From positions 28,630 to 92,629 of the forward strand of contig JAHJZX010000026.1 of NCBI GenBank assembly GCA_018826295.1: 64,000 bases of DNA, written 5' to 3'. A model generated the notes under the pieces. It was not told where the DNA came from and did no database searches. It saw only the letters and a list, made by a program, of their open reading frames with translations. This document shows, piece by piece, positions 32,345 to 42,229 of this stretch. This stretch comes from Gammaproteobacteria bacterium (GTDB taxonomy: Bacteria; Pseudomonadota; Gammaproteobacteria; Enterobacterales; Alteromonadaceae). Within the stretch, counting starts at the first letter, position 1, and each line of letters begins with the position of its first letter. Position numbers and translations under genes: made by a program.

Positions 32345-34369
32345 TTACAGCGCTTTAAAGCGGATAGCTGCGCCGCCGCTGCTGGCCAGTGGCAGGGTTA
32401 AACTGTCGGTTGCGCTGACGCTTCGCTGTTCAATAATCATCTGATACGGTTTGGTGCGCCAGTCGGCGTCTTTGCCGTCACGGTAAATTTGCGCGGTAAA
32501 GTGTTTACCGGCTGGTAAAAAGTCCAGTTTTACCGTTACTGTGCGGGCTTGCTCGTCGGTTAACGCGCCTAAGTACCAGTCAGCGCTTTGTTTATCCTGG
32601 CGGGCAAACACCACATAGTCACCGACTTCGCCTTGCAGCGCTTTACTTTGTGCCCAGTCGGTGGGTACATCTTTAATAAACTGAAAGGCGTTGGGGTGGG
32701 CGTCGTAATGTTCGGGTAAGTCGGCCACCATCTGGATCGGGCTGTATAACACCACATACAGCGCTAATTGTTTAGCCAGCGTGGTTTGTACCCGGTTCTT
32801 TGCATCTAGCCCTTTATAGGCCAGGTTAAAAATGCCGGGGGTGAAGTCCATCGGGCCGGACAGCATGCGGGTAAAAGGCAGCATAGCGGTATGCTCCGGC
32901 GGGTTTGGTGGCGAGCCCCAGGCGTTATATTCCTGGCCACGGGCGCCTTCGCGGCTGATCCAGTTCGGGTAAGTACGGCGCAGGCCGGTGTCTTTAATCG
33001 GCTCATGGGTATTGATGCTGATTTGGCGCTTGGCGGCTTCGGTAACCGAATGCAGATAATGGTTAACCAGCAGCTGGCCGTCGTGCCATTCTTTGCGCTC
33101 TATTCCGCTTTCGTCTATGTGGGTAGCCTGGCCGCCGTCGGCGACATAGCCGGTTTTAATCTGGCTAACGCCGTGTTTGGCGTATAAGTCGTAGGCATCG
33201 GCCATTTGTGCTTCGTAATTGCTGATATGGCCGGAGGTTTCATGGTGGCCAATCAGTTTTACGCCTTTTGCTTTGCCATAAGCGCTGATAGCGGCTAAAT
33301 CAAAGTCGGGGTAAGGCGTGGTAAAGTTAAACACCGCGCCGTTTAAAAACCATTCGCCGTCCCAGCCGGTATTCCAGCCTTCTACCAACACACCGTCAAA
33401 ACCGTTTTTGGCGGCAAAATCGATATACGCCTTCGTGTTCGCGGTAGTGGCACCGTGCTTAGGCCCGCTGCCCCAGCTTTGTGTTTCCAGGTGCATGCCC
33501 CACCAGATACCGGCATATTTACCCGGTTTTACCCAGGACACATCGCCGAGTTTATTCGGCTCGTTCAGGTTTAAAATCAGATCAGAATTTAACAGGCCAA
33601 CGGCATTGCTGGCGATCTGAATAGTGCGCCATGGCGTGGTAAAGCTGCCGCTGGTTTTTACCCGAATGCCGTCGGACCAGGGTGTTAAATCGCTTTTTAA
33701 TACGCCGTCGCGCTGCTGATCCAGCACCATGCCGGCAAAATTGATCAGTGCTGCTTCATGAATACTTAAATGTACGCCGCTTTGCAGTTTAAAGGTAAAA
33801 GGCGTATGGGCGCGGTCGACCTCGTTCAGTGCTGTGGTGCGGTACAGCATTTCGTAGCGGTTCCAACCCCGGCCGGGGATCCACCAGGCGGTAGTCTGCT
33901 TGCTGTCAGCAATGCGAAACTCGGTAAGCTCGTCGATTATATCCAGCTTAGCTACACCCTGACTGGGCACCTCGTAACGAAAACCGAGGCCGTCGTTAAA
34001 CAGTTTAAAACGCAGCGTAAATGGCTGCTGGCGCTGCGGGTGCTTTAACGTGACTGCCAGTTCGTTATGCTGATCGACCACGGTGGCGCGCTCGCCCCAC
34101 GGCTGCTGCCAGTGCTGGTTTACGCTGTTGCGGCTATGGCCGGTAATTTTATAACCTTTAGTAAGCGCCGGTAGCTGCAGAAAACGAAAGCCCAGCGCTG
34201 ATGGCGCAATAACCTGCTGCTTATGAAACTTCACCTGATAGGTAAGGGCGGTGTCATCCAGCGTCAGTTCAATATTACCATCGGGTGATGTAACACTCAG
34301 GCTGGCCGCCAGCAGTGAAAACGGCGTTAGCAGGGCTGCCAGCAGGCAGGGTTTTATAAACAGGCGCAT
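32345..34369 (-). CDS. GH97 alpha-glucosidase (SusB-like)
   Basis: About 674 residues. Signal peptide MRLFIKPCLLAALLTPFSLL then an N-terminal beta-super-sandwich, a TIM barrel and a C-terminal beta-sandwich, as in SusB. Conserved GH97 words include WWGMHLETQSWG, INTHEPIKDTG, SREGARGQEYNAW (about 474-485) and FTPGIFNLAY. The Glu residues kept in these words are those of inverting alpha-glucoside members. It releases glucose from maltodextrins in the periplasm. CGGAA lies 7 bases before ATG 34369; an ATG two codons earlier (34375) is possible. The palindrome at 34444-34459 is a likely operator. Confidence 0.93.
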   Translation of the reverse strand: MRLFIKPCLLAALLTPFSLLAASLSVTSPDGNIELTLDDTALTYQVKFHKQQVIAPSALGFRFLQLPALTKGYKITGHSRNSVNQHWQQPWGERATVVDQHNELAVTLKHPQRQQPFTLRFKLFNDGLGFRYEVPSQGVAKLDIIDELTEFRIADSKQTTAWWIPGRGWNRYEMLYRTTALNEVDRAHTPFTFKLQSGVHLSIHEAALINFAGMVLDQQRDGVLKSDLTPWSDGIRVKTSGSFTTPWRTIQIASNAVGLLNSDLILNLNEPNKLGDVSWVKPGKYAGIWWGMHLETQSWGSGPKHGATTANTKAYIDFAAKNGFDGVLVEGWNTGWDGEWFLNGAVFNFTTPYPDFDLAAISAYGKAKGVKLIGHHETSGHISNYEAQMADAYDLYAKHGVSQIKTGYVADGGQATHIDESGIERKEWHDGQLLVNHYLHSVTEAAKRQISINTHEPIKDTGLRRTYPNWISREGARGQEYNAWGSPPNPPEHTAMLPFTRMLSGPMDFTPGIFNLAYKGLDAKNRVQTTLAKQLALYVVLYSPIQMVADLPEHYDAHPNAFQFIKDVPTDWAQSKALQGEVGDYVVFARQDKQSADWYLGALTDEQARTVTVKLDFLPAGKHFTAQIYRDGKDADWRTKPYQMIIEQRSVSATDSLTLPLASSGGAAIRFKAL

Positions 34370-34443
34370 TAGCATTTCCGGTACAGTGACAAAGCTTTTA
34401 CCCTAGAGCATTGCACCAGTTTGCAGCAAGGTATTGTCGGCTA

Positions 34444-34459
34444 TTGCATACGTATTCAG
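34444..34459 (-). promoter_or_regulatory. LacI-type operator upstream of GH97
   Basis: TTGCATACGTATTCAG, matching 13 of 16 positions of the perfect palindrome TTGCATACGTATGCAA found upstream of the GH13 gene at 44189-44204. It stands 75 bases before the GH97 start. The TACGTA-centred palindrome is the form used by LacI-family sugar regulators such as MalR; no regulator gene lies in the window. Confidence 0.6.
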
Positions 34460-34493
34460 CTGCTAAGCTGACCAGTGCGCCAGTGCGCCAGTG

Positions 34494-35741
34494 TCAGTTT
34501 TGCAGCGCCGCAATTTGCTGCTGCAAAAATCGCTGCTCCGGTGCTTGCTGGCACAGCTGTAGTGCTTGCTGATAGGCATGTAGCGCCTCTTCATTATGGC
34601 CAAGCTGGCGCAGCAGCTCAGCCCTGGCGGCGTACAGCAGATGGTACTGGCTAAGCTCACCTTGTTGTTGCAGCTGGTTTATCAAAACCAGGCCGGCTGC
34701 CGGGCCGTCGCGCATCGCTATGGCCACCGCGCGGTTGAGTGCCACCACCGGCGACGGATCGGCTTGCAGCAGCAGGTTGTATAAACCACAAATTTCCTGC
34801 CAGTCGGTGTCTTCGGCTGTCGCGGCTTCGCTATGGATGGCCGCGATAGCGGCTTGTAAAGTGTAAGGGCCAATGCGGCGGGTGCGCAGCGCCCATTGCA
34901 CTAATTCAGCGCCTTCGCGGATTTCCGCCTGTTGCCATAAACTGCGATCCTGCTGCGGCAGCAACACCAGTTCGCCTTGGGCTGAAATGCGCGCAGCACG
35001 GCGGGCATGCTGTAATAACATTAGCGCCAGCAAGCCGGCAGTTTCAGCGTCGGGCAGTAATTGCAGCATTAGCCGGCCCAGCCGTATAGCTTCATCGCCT
35101 AAGCTGCTATCCAGTAGCTGCGCGCCCATTGAGGCTGAATAACCTTCATTAAACAGCAGATAAATCACCTGCAGTACGTTATCCAGCCGCTGCGGTAATT
35201 CAGCTGGTGCCGGTACTTCGTATGGAATGCGCGCATCCCGGATTTTGCCCTTAGCGCGCACTATGCGCTGTGCTACCGTGCTGGGGCTGGTTAAAAAGGC
35301 ACTGGCAATTTGCTCGGTGGTTAAGCCGCAGACTTCACGTAGCGTTAAAGCCTGCTGCGCCTCTGTAGCTAAACTGGGGTGGCAGCAGGTGAATATCAGC
35401 CGTAATTGATCATCCGCTATCTCTTCGTGTTCAGGGCTGTGTTCGGCACTTATTTGTGCCAGTAGCTCATCAGGCAGCTGAGTGAAACGAGATGATTTGC
35501 GCAGCTGGTCAATAGCTTTAAAGCGGCCAGCCGATACCAGCCAGGCCGTGGGGTTGGCCGGTATACCATCGACCGGCCATTGTTTAAGCGCGGCATGAAA
35601 AGCCTCATGCAGCGCTTCTTCGGCTAAGTCAAAATCGCCCAGCAGGCGGATCAGCGTAGCCAGCACCTTGCGCGACTCTTGTTGGTATAAGCGGCCAAGC
35701 CGGGCCTGTAGCTGGCTGTGCTGGGCGGGATTAACCGGCAT
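34494..35741 (-). CDS. ECF sigma factor with C-terminal extension (ECF42-like)
   Basis: 415 residues, about twice a typical ECF sigma factor. Sigma region 2 lies at about 15-85 (LIRLLGDFDLAEEALHEAFHAAL, KAIDQLRKS) and region 4 at about 125-175 (LREVCGLTTEQIASAFL, AQRIVRAKGKIR). The remaining 230 residues form the helical TPR-like extension with LLFNEGYSAS and ALNRAVAIAMRDGPAAGL, typical of ECF42-type factors. It is encoded 18 bases downstream of a DGPF/YciI-domain gene, the diagnostic ECF42 neighbour. No anti-sigma factor is present; the extension is believed to control activity. Confidence 0.9.
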   Translation of the reverse strand: MPVNPAQHSQLQARLGRLYQQESRKVLATLIRLLGDFDLAEEALHEAFHAALKQWPVDGIPANPTAWLVSAGRFKAIDQLRKSSRFTQLPDELLAQISAEHSPEHEEIADDQLRLIFTCCHPSLATEAQQALTLREVCGLTTEQIASAFLTSPSTVAQRIVRAKGKIRDARIPYEVPAPAELPQRLDNVLQVIYLLFNEGYSASMGAQLLDSSLGDEAIRLGRLMLQLLPDAETAGLLALMLLQHARRAARISAQGELVLLPQQDRSLWQQAEIREGAELVQWALRTRRIGPYTLQAAIAAIHSEAATAEDTDWQEICGLYNLLLQADPSPVVALNRAVAIAMRDGPAAGLVLINQLQQQGELSQYHLLYAARAELLRQLGHNEEALHAYQQALQLCQQAPEQRFLQQQIAALQN

Positions 35742-35759
35742 CAGGGCTAAATGCCTGGC

Positions 35760-36104
35760 TTAGACATCAAGCTGGCGCACCGGCCGTACTTCGACCGAGC
35801 CAACCCGTGCGGCCGGTATACCGCTGGCTATTTGTATGGCCTCATTTAAGTCATGCGCTTCTACCAGATAAAAGCCGGCCAGTTGTTCTTTAGTTTCGGC
35901 AAAAGGGCCGTCGGTAATACTGACTTTGCCGCTACGTACGCGGATAGTGGTAGCAGTGCTGACCGGTTGTAAGGCCTCTGCCGCCAGCATGCGGCCGCTA
36001 CCCTGTACTTTTTCCGCATAGGCGTTGCATTCGCTGTCATGCGGGCTGTCGGGCAGGCTATGCAGGGTATTTTCGTCACTGTACACCAGACACAAATATT
36101 TCAT
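35760..36104 (-). CDS. YciI/DGPF-domain protein
   Basis: 114 residues, starting MKYLCLVYSDE and containing the diagnostic SITDGPFAETKEQLAGFYLVEA. DGPF proteins are the standard partners of ECF42 sigma factors, and their genes are often targets of the factor. The exact biochemical function is unknown. It lies 11 bases from the NTF2-like gene upstream and 18 bases from the sigma factor gene. Confidence 0.9.
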   Translation of the reverse strand: MKYLCLVYSDENTLHSLPDSPHDSECNAYAEKVQGSGRMLAAEALQPVSTATTIRVRSGKVSITDGPFAETKEQLAGFYLVEAHDLNEAIQIASGIPAARVGSVEVRPVRQLDV

Positions 36105-36115
36105 TGTTATGCTCC

Positions 36116-36553
36116 TTAAGGTGCCAGGTTAAATATGGCCTGGCCACTTGCTATATCAAAGGGCGCAGAAAAATGCTCGTGTACGATTTTCCAACCGTCA
36201 GCGGTGTGTTGCCAGCACTGGGTGCAGCGCATCCAACTGCTTTGCATTTCGCCCTGCTCATTGGTGCAGCCGCACAGGTTAACGCTGTGGCTAAAGGCGA
36301 GCTGTTCGCTGGCGCTGACGTTAAGCTGATGTACCTCAAAATGCATATCGCCGCTGGCATAGCCCATGCAGGTATGCCAATGCTCAATGTAGGCGGCTTT
36401 GCCTTTAAACTGCAAGGCTAAAATAGCGTCGAAGGCCACTATGTTATCTGTGTATAAGTCAGCGATGCGGTTAACATCTTTTGCCCGCACTGCATTGACA
36501 TAGCGGCTAACCATATCGCGAATTTGTTGCTCGGTCTTGCTGTTGTTCGTCAT
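36116..36553 (-). CDS. NTF2-like/SnoaL family protein
   Basis: 145 residues. IRDMVSRYVNAVRAKDVNRIADLYTDNIVAFD and the C-terminal WQHTADGWKIVHEHFSAPFD match the NTF2-like (SnoaL, DUF4440) cone fold. Several Cys residues (NLCGC, MRCTQC) are unusual for the family. It is the first gene of the operon with DGPF and ECF42 genes, in which such proteins are frequent. Ligand unknown. Confidence 0.85.
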   Translation of the reverse strand: MTNNSKTEQQIRDMVSRYVNAVRAKDVNRIADLYTDNIVAFDAILALQFKGKAAYIEHWHTCMGYASGDMHFEVHQLNVSASEQLAFSHSVNLCGCTNEQGEMQSSWMRCTQCWQHTADGWKIVHEHFSAPFDIASGQAIFNLAP

Positions 36554-36637
36554 GACTATGCTCCTGTTTTTAAATAAGCATAGTTAGTCGTCGTTACGCC
36601 GACTAATTCGACAGCCCAGGCTAACTTTTTAAATTTT

Positions 36638-37864
36638 TTACAGGCTTTTTTTCGGCGGCAGCGTTACGTTGGCAAAAATAAGCCCGGCGACTAAGGCCAT
36701 TAAAATAAGGAAGGTTTGCTGGCCGACGCGGTCGGACACGACAAAATCCTGGCCGGAGATCAGTGAATTTAAGCCAATATAGGTTTTACTGCCCGGTACC
36801 AGCACTATCAGGCCGTGCATTGCAACGATAACCGCTGGCGCATTGGCCAGCCGGGTAAACAGGTTGCTGTAAATGCCGACGGCAAAAGCGCCTAAAAAGG
36901 CGCCGATAGTGGCATCAAACAAACTGGCACCGCTAATGCTAACGCCATAAGCAATAAAACCGGCTGCCAGTGACCACAGCGTATATTTGCCGCGGCTTTT
37001 AAACAACACTATTAGCGAGCTGACCAAAATGCCCACTGCCAGCCAGGCAAAATGGTGCGAAATAGGCGTTGGCTTAACAAAATCGACCACACCGAACAAT
37101 GCAAAGCCGATAGCAATGCCGAGCAGGGCACCAAAATACAGCTTAAACAGCAACATTAACGCATCCATAATGCGGGCATTGCCCGATACCAGATGCCTGG
37201 CCGCCAGTTCGGCAAAGCCGATAGTCAGCGCTAAACCGGGAATAAAAGAAATAATCGCCGACAGCACCGCCAGGCGAATATTAATACCGGGATCGATATA
37301 GGCGCTGATAGCACAGGCACCGATACCGGCGGCCAGCGCCACTAAAGGTTCGAGCATATTGGCGATGCGTGGCGAGTGCGCTGCCCAAAGCATAAACAGG
37401 TATACCAGCAAGGATAACAATGACGACCACAGCACATCGTTCCAACTGGTGGCCATTAGCATGGCAAAGGCACCGCCGGAGGCCATCATCGCCACAGCAG
37501 TCGCCAGTTTGCCGTATGAGCTGGGGCGCATATCTATAGCATCAAGCAGCGCATCGGCTTCATTTATGCTGACTTTGCCCTGCAATACCTGATCGGCCAG
37601 TTCATCGGTACGTGACAGTGCGCCTAAATCCAAATCACCCGGGTTCACGCGCGAGGCGTGGGTGTATTCTTGCTCGTGGCCGTCGGTCCACAATACAAAG
37701 GTCATTGAGGTGGGCGAAATAATAAAAGAGCCCTTTAAACCCAGATGCGTGGTCAGTTCGGTTAAATGTGCCTCCAACCGGTATGCTGGCGTGCCGTACT
37801 TGTGCAGCATTTTGCCCAGTTTGACGATAAATTTACGTTTATGGTTAAAATCGGCTGTGTACAC
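36638..37864 (-). CDS. ThrE-family threonine/serine exporter
   Basis: 408 residues. The N-terminal soluble segment (LGKMLHKYGTPAYRLEAHL, FIISPTSMTFVLW) and about ten hydrophobic helices correspond to fused ThrE (PF06738) and ThrE_2 (PF12821) domains in one chain. ThrE of Corynebacterium exports threonine and serine. The gene stands alone between the ECF42 operon and a chemoreceptor gene. Confidence 0.9.
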   Translation of the reverse strand: MYTADFNHKRKFIVKLGKMLHKYGTPAYRLEAHLTELTTHLGLKGSFIISPTSMTFVLWTDGHEQEYTHASRVNPGDLDLGALSRTDELADQVLQGKVSINEADALLDAIDMRPSSYGKLATAVAMMASGGAFAMLMATSWNDVLWSSLLSLLVYLFMLWAAHSPRIANMLEPLVALAAGIGACAISAYIDPGINIRLAVLSAIISFIPGLALTIGFAELAARHLVSGNARIMDALMLLFKLYFGALLGIAIGFALFGVVDFVKPTPISHHFAWLAVGILVSSLIVLFKSRGKYTLWSLAAGFIAYGVSISGASLFDATIGAFLGAFAVGIYSNLFTRLANAPAVIVAMHGLIVLVPGSKTYIGLNSLISGQDFVVSDRVGQQTFLILMALVAGLIFANVTLPPKKSL

Positions 37865-37953
37865 AAGTGGTATCCATTCAGTAACTAACCGCTATATTGT
37901 AATGTAAAAGCCAGCGGTTACCAGAGATAACTGCTGGCAGAACTGCTTTCGAA

Positions 37954-39615
37954 TCAGCGGGTTTTGTAGCGTGAAATCAGTTGTTCCAATTCTGTTGCCA
38001 GCGATGCCAGCTGTTCGCTGATGCTGGCTGCCTGGCTGGTACCCGCTGCGGTTTCCTGGGCAATTTCTACGATGGCATGCACATTCTGGTTAATGGTTTC
38101 GGATACCGTGGTTTGCTCTTCGGCAGCACTGGCAATCTGGTTGTTCATGTCGTTAATGGTGCTAACGGCATTTTGAATTTCGCGCAAGGCTGCATCGACT
38201 TTGGTGGCTTCGCTAACGGTATGACTGCTGCCATCCTTAATCTGGTTTATCGCGCCAACCGCCTCTTGAGCGCCCAGCTGCAACCGGCCAATCATATCGT
38301 TAATTTCCTGCGTGCTGGCTGCGGTTCTGGCGGCCAGAGTGCGCACTTCATCCGCCACGACGGCAAAACCCCGGCCCTGATCGCCGGCGCGGGCCGCTTC
38401 TATAGCGGCATTTAACGCCAGCAGGTTGGTTTGCTCGGCAATACCGCGGATCACCTCTACTACACCGCCGATATTTTGCGACTCGCTGCCAACGCGGCCA
38501 ATTACATCAACACCGGTTTGTACCTGCCGTTCCAGGCCGTGGATCACCTCGATAGCACTTTGTAAGGTTACCGCCGCCTGACTTACCTGACGGTCGGCAT
38601 CGTTAGCGGCATGGGCGGCATTACTGGCACTGCTGGCCACATCCTGCGCGGTGGTGGCCATTTCATGCATAGCGGTGGCAACCTGATCGCTTTCGCTATG
38701 CTGACGTTGTACACCTTGCTCGGCTTGTTGCATCAGGCTGGACAGCTGCTCGCCAGACTGGCTTAAACTGTTTACCGAAATGCGTACATTGTCTACCAGT
38801 GCAGCCACCTGAGCGGCAAAAGCATTAAAAGCCTTGGCTAATTCGCCCAGTTCATGGCCTTGATCATCCAGCCGTTGGGTTAAATCGCCATCGCCCTGGG
38901 CAATGTCTTTCATCGCCTGCACCGCCTGCGCCAAAGGCGCCAGTATGCTGCGTGCCAGCGCATAGCCAATTGCGATAATCAGCGCCAGTAACAGTGAGGC
39001 AATCAGCACCAGGCGGATGATGCCGCCTTTTACTTCGTCATTGCTTTGCTGCTCCAGAGCGGTTAACTGCTGTTGTAAATCATCTACGTAAAAGCCGGTA
39101 GCCAGTACCCAGTCGGTGCCTGGCAGCAACGCCGCTTTAGCCAGCTTAGGTGAGGCAACAGTGCTGCCAACCCTTGGCCAGCTGTACTCGACGTAGCCGC
39201 CACCGCGCTGCGCGGCTTTAATGTAATCCTGCACCAGATGGCGGCCATCTGGCGTGGTACTCTGGTAAAAATTCTGCCCCTCGCGCGCCGGGTTGTCAGC
39301 GCTGACTACCTGCACACCGGCAGTGTTATAAACAAAGAAGTAATTGTTGCCTTGCTCGTAACGTAGCTGACGTAATATCTGTTTACGCGCATCGTCAGTG
39401 CTGGCCGAGGCGGTGGCACTGATGGCCAGTTCAACAAAGGCATCGAGCTGCGATCTGCGCTCGGCAAATAGTGAGGCTTCCAGCTGTTGTAAGCTCATTT
39501 GCGCAATGGCATTAGCCTGGCGGATAGATTGCCAGGTGAGTATCAGCGTCAGCAGAATGACCGGAATGGTGGCTAGCACCATAATTTTTTGTTTAATAGA
39601 CAAGGTTTGCATCAC
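37954..39615 (-). CDS. Methyl-accepting chemotaxis protein with sCache_2 sensor
   Basis: 553 residues. TM1 at about 10-27, a periplasmic single-Cache domain (about 35-185, [31 protein letters not shown]), TM2 at about 192-218, a HAMP domain ([20 protein letters not shown]) and a signalling hairpin with [20 protein letters not shown]. No C-terminal pentapeptide for CheR is visible. It resembles the chemoreceptor at 44316-45995. Ligand unknown; sCache_2 receptors often sense small organic acids. Confidence 0.93.
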   Translation of the reverse strand: MMQTLSIKQKIMVLATIPVILLTLILTWQSIRQANAIAQMSLQQLEASLFAERRSQLDAFVELAISATASASTDDARKQILRQLRYEQGNNYFFVYNTAGVQVVSADNPAREGQNFYQSTTPDGRHLVQDYIKAAQRGGGYVEYSWPRVGSTVASPKLAKAALLPGTDWVLATGFYVDDLQQQLTALEQQSNDEVKGGIIRLVLIASLLLALIIAIGYALARSILAPLAQAVQAMKDIAQGDGDLTQRLDDQGHELGELAKAFNAFAAQVAALVDNVRISVNSLSQSGEQLSSLMQQAEQGVQRQHSESDQVATAMHEMATTAQDVASSASNAAHAANDADRQVSQAAVTLQSAIEVIHGLERQVQTGVDVIGRVGSESQNIGGVVEVIRGIAEQTNLLALNAAIEAARAGDQGRGFAVVADEVRTLAARTAASTQEINDMIGRLQLGAQEAVGAINQIKDGSSHTVSEATKVDAALREIQNAVSTINDMNNQIASAAEEQTTVSETINQNVHAIVEIAQETAAGTSQAASISEQLASLATELEQLISRYKTR

Positions 39616-39770
39616 TAGGCCTCTGCTTACTTAAGGTGCCTGTGTAGCGTAGCGCTCAGGCGGTGCTAACAAGTAAAGCTGCTATTTTTTCTAATTGCAA
39701 GCTTCTGATTTCTTTTGTATTTAACATTGTATATTGCCGATATCGGCCGGAAATAATTGGGGGAAATTGC

Positions 39771-39802
39771 CCGACACGGTAGCGAATAGCTTACCGTGTC
39801 GG
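39771..39802 (-). terminator. Hairpin after the GH31 gene
   Basis: CCGACACGGTA-GCGAATAGCT-TACCGTGTCGG, 11-bp perfect arms, 9 bases after the GH31 stop. There is no T-tract on the minus strand, so termination may be partial or Rho-assisted. Confidence 0.6.
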
Positions 39803-39811
39803 AGTCAGCTG

Positions 39812-42229
39812 CTAGCGGATCAGCAGCTGTGTCTTATCCGCCTGCCAGTGCAGTTTTACACGCAGCTGTTTGTTAGCTTTATCGTACCAGGCGACATTTT
39901 GCCGGCGGTTAAAGCGTGCTTGCTGAGGTACTAACTGAATATAACGGCCGTCAACACTGATATGGCTTGGTGTGGCGCTTTGGTTATGCAGCACCAGCGT
40001 TAACTCGCGGCTTTCTGGTTTGCCGGCATAATCGCCGCTGCGGCGCAGTTCAAATTTTTGCTCATTATCCTGCTTAAGATAATAAAAGTTCAGCAGTTCA
40101 AACTGGCCGTTGGCAATGGCATCGGGTGTTTTACCGTCGTCGTCATACATTTCGCCTTTAGCGCAGTCTACACTGCTGTCGGCGTAGTAATGCAACGTCA
40201 ACTTGCGGCTGGAATAGTGCTGCGTGCTTTGCACCAGTTCAGCCATCGGCACAAAGCTACCGGCTTTTACCAGCACAGGTATGGTATCCAGGGTTACCGG
40301 CACTGCAACCTTGTTTGTGCCGCTGTAGCGCTGGCCGCTGAAATAATCAAACCAGACACCACCGGGCAGCTGCACCGGCCAGCTTGTTACGCCGGGCTCG
40401 GTTACCGGGGCCACTAAGAAGGCGTCGCCCCATAAATAGCTGTTTTTTTCATCCATCAGGCTGGTGTTCGTTTCATCAGCAAAACTGTCTTTATAAAAAA
40501 ATAACGGCCGCATTAATGGCATACCCGTTATGCTATTTTGATAGGCCAGCGTATAGTTGTAAGGCAGTAACTGATAACGCAGGTTTAGCCAGGGCCGCAG
40601 CGTTTCGATAGTGTGGTTGTCATGAAACACCATTTCCGGCGCTATATGCTCCTGCGCATGCGGCCGGTATACCGGTTGGAAGACGCCATATTGCAGCCAG
40701 CGGATATACAGCTCTTTATCAAACTGCTCGCCACCGGCAAAACCGCCTAAATCCGAGTGAATATAACCAAAGCCGAACAGGCCCATGCTTAGCGCCAGCT
40801 CAACCTGTGGTTTTAAGCCACCCCAGCTACGCTCTACGTCGCCTGTCCAGGGTACCATACCAAAGCGTTGGCTGCCGGGGGCTCCAGCGCGCATCATAAT
40901 AAACGGTCTTTGCTGAGGGAAATCGCGGCGCATGCCGTTGTACACCATATCTGCCCATTGGTGGCCAAAAGCATTGTGTACTTCATTAGCCATGCCAATG
41001 GCATGCACGGTATCGTCCGGGTGCACTTCCGGCTCGCCTAAGTCGCCCCAGACTCCCGCCACACCCTGCTCAGCCAGCCCCTTATAAATTTGCCAGAACC
41101 ATTGTTGCGCTTCAGGTTTAAATACGTCTATTAAGCCGGTATTACCAAAATAGAAATCAAAGGTTTTTGGCTTACCGTCCAGCCCCGGCGCTATGGCCCC
41201 GGCGTCAACGGCTTGCTGCCAGCGCTTAGAACTGGTCAATACAAAAGGTTCGGTGACCAGAATGGTATTCACGCCATCAGCGCTGAGATCCGCCAGCATT
41301 TTTTCCGGCTGTGGAAAGGCGTTGTTATCCCAGGCCAGGTTACCCATATGGCCTTTAATATCCGGGCCAAACCAGTATAAATCCAGCACCAAGGCATCGA
41401 GTGGCAGCTTAAGCTGACGGAATTTTTGCACCACAGCGCGGGCTTCGGCCTCGTTACGGTAACCAAAACGCGAGGCATAGTTGCCCAGTGTCCAACGCGC
41501 CGGCAACGGCTGACGGCCGGTTAAGGCGGTGTAGTTGTTGATAAGCGCGGGGTAAGTATCGCCGGCGACAACGACATAGCTGCTGCGGCCGCCTTGTGCA
41601 CTAAACTGCATTATATTGGCGTTGCTGGCGCCTAAGTCGGCTTCACCTTTGGCGCTGTTATCAAACAGCAGCAGGTACTTATTGCTAGACATAACTGCCG
41701 GCAGGCTAAAGTACATCTGGCTTGACGCAGTGCTATAGCCATAATGGGCTTTGTTATACAGCGGAAATGCCTGGCCGCGTCTGTCCATACCCAGTACGCG
41801 CTGGCCGCCACCCAGCAGTTTTTCGTCTTTACTCAGCGCAAAACGAAAACCGTGCTGGTTGTCAGCCGCAAAATAGCCTTGTTCTTCGGCCAGTAACAGC
41901 GTCTCACCGCGGTAATAGCGGATCTGTAGCGGCGCTTTATTAATTTTCAGCGTCAGGCTGGCACTGCTTAACGTCAGGCTGCTGTCTGTTTCAGCCAGGG
42001 TTAATGCTACAGGCGCGGGTTGCTGGCTAATTGAAAACGACGGTAGTTGCTTTACGCCGTCGGGCTGATAAAAGGCCTCCACCACATCGTTTTGAAAAAA
42101 CTGCAGGCTAAGTTTGCCGGCATCGGTTTCAATCTGCAGGCGATTGCCAACAAGCTGGTGCGCCTGATATTGCGCCGCTGCGCTGTAAAACGCGCAGCAT
42201 AGGGTAACTAACGCAAAGATTAACTTCAT
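39812..42229 (-). CDS. GH31 family alpha-glucosidase
   Basis: 805 residues. Signal peptide MKLIFALVTLCCAFYSAAA, an N-terminal beta-sandwich (LLGGGQRVLGMDRRGQAFPL), a TIM barrel with VLDLYWFGPDIKG and the catalytic nucleophile Asp in WGDLGEPEVH (about 395), acid/base Asp in WTGDVERSW (about 461), and IHSDLGGFAGG. C-terminal beta-domains follow. It cleaves alpha-glucosidic ends, probably in the periplasm. It overlaps the upstream GH13 gene by 4 bases, so both are translated together under the operator at 44189-44204. Confidence 0.95.
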   Translation of the reverse strand: MKLIFALVTLCCAFYSAAAQYQAHQLVGNRLQIETDAGKLSLQFFQNDVVEAFYQPDGVKQLPSFSISQQPAPVALTLAETDSSLTLSSASLTLKINKAPLQIRYYRGETLLLAEEQGYFAADNQHGFRFALSKDEKLLGGGQRVLGMDRRGQAFPLYNKAHYGYSTASSQMYFSLPAVMSSNKYLLLFDNSAKGEADLGASNANIMQFSAQGGRSSYVVVAGDTYPALINNYTALTGRQPLPARWTLGNYASRFGYRNEAEARAVVQKFRQLKLPLDALVLDLYWFGPDIKGHMGNLAWDNNAFPQPEKMLADLSADGVNTILVTEPFVLTSSKRWQQAVDAGAIAPGLDGKPKTFDFYFGNTGLIDVFKPEAQQWFWQIYKGLAEQGVAGVWGDLGEPEVHPDDTVHAIGMANEVHNAFGHQWADMVYNGMRRDFPQQRPFIMMRAGAPGSQRFGMVPWTGDVERSWGGLKPQVELALSMGLFGFGYIHSDLGGFAGGEQFDKELYIRWLQYGVFQPVYRPHAQEHIAPEMVFHDNHTIETLRPWLNLRYQLLPYNYTLAYQNSITGMPLMRPLFFYKDSFADETNTSLMDEKNSYLWGDAFLVAPVTEPGVTSWPVQLPGGVWFDYFSGQRYSGTNKVAVPVTLDTIPVLVKAGSFVPMAELVQSTQHYSSRKLTLHYYADSSVDCAKGEMYDDDGKTPDAIANGQFELLNFYYLKQDNEQKFELRRSGDYAGKPESRELTLVLHNQSATPSHISVDGRYIQLVPQQARFNRRQNVAWYDKANKQLRVKLHWQADKTQLLIR

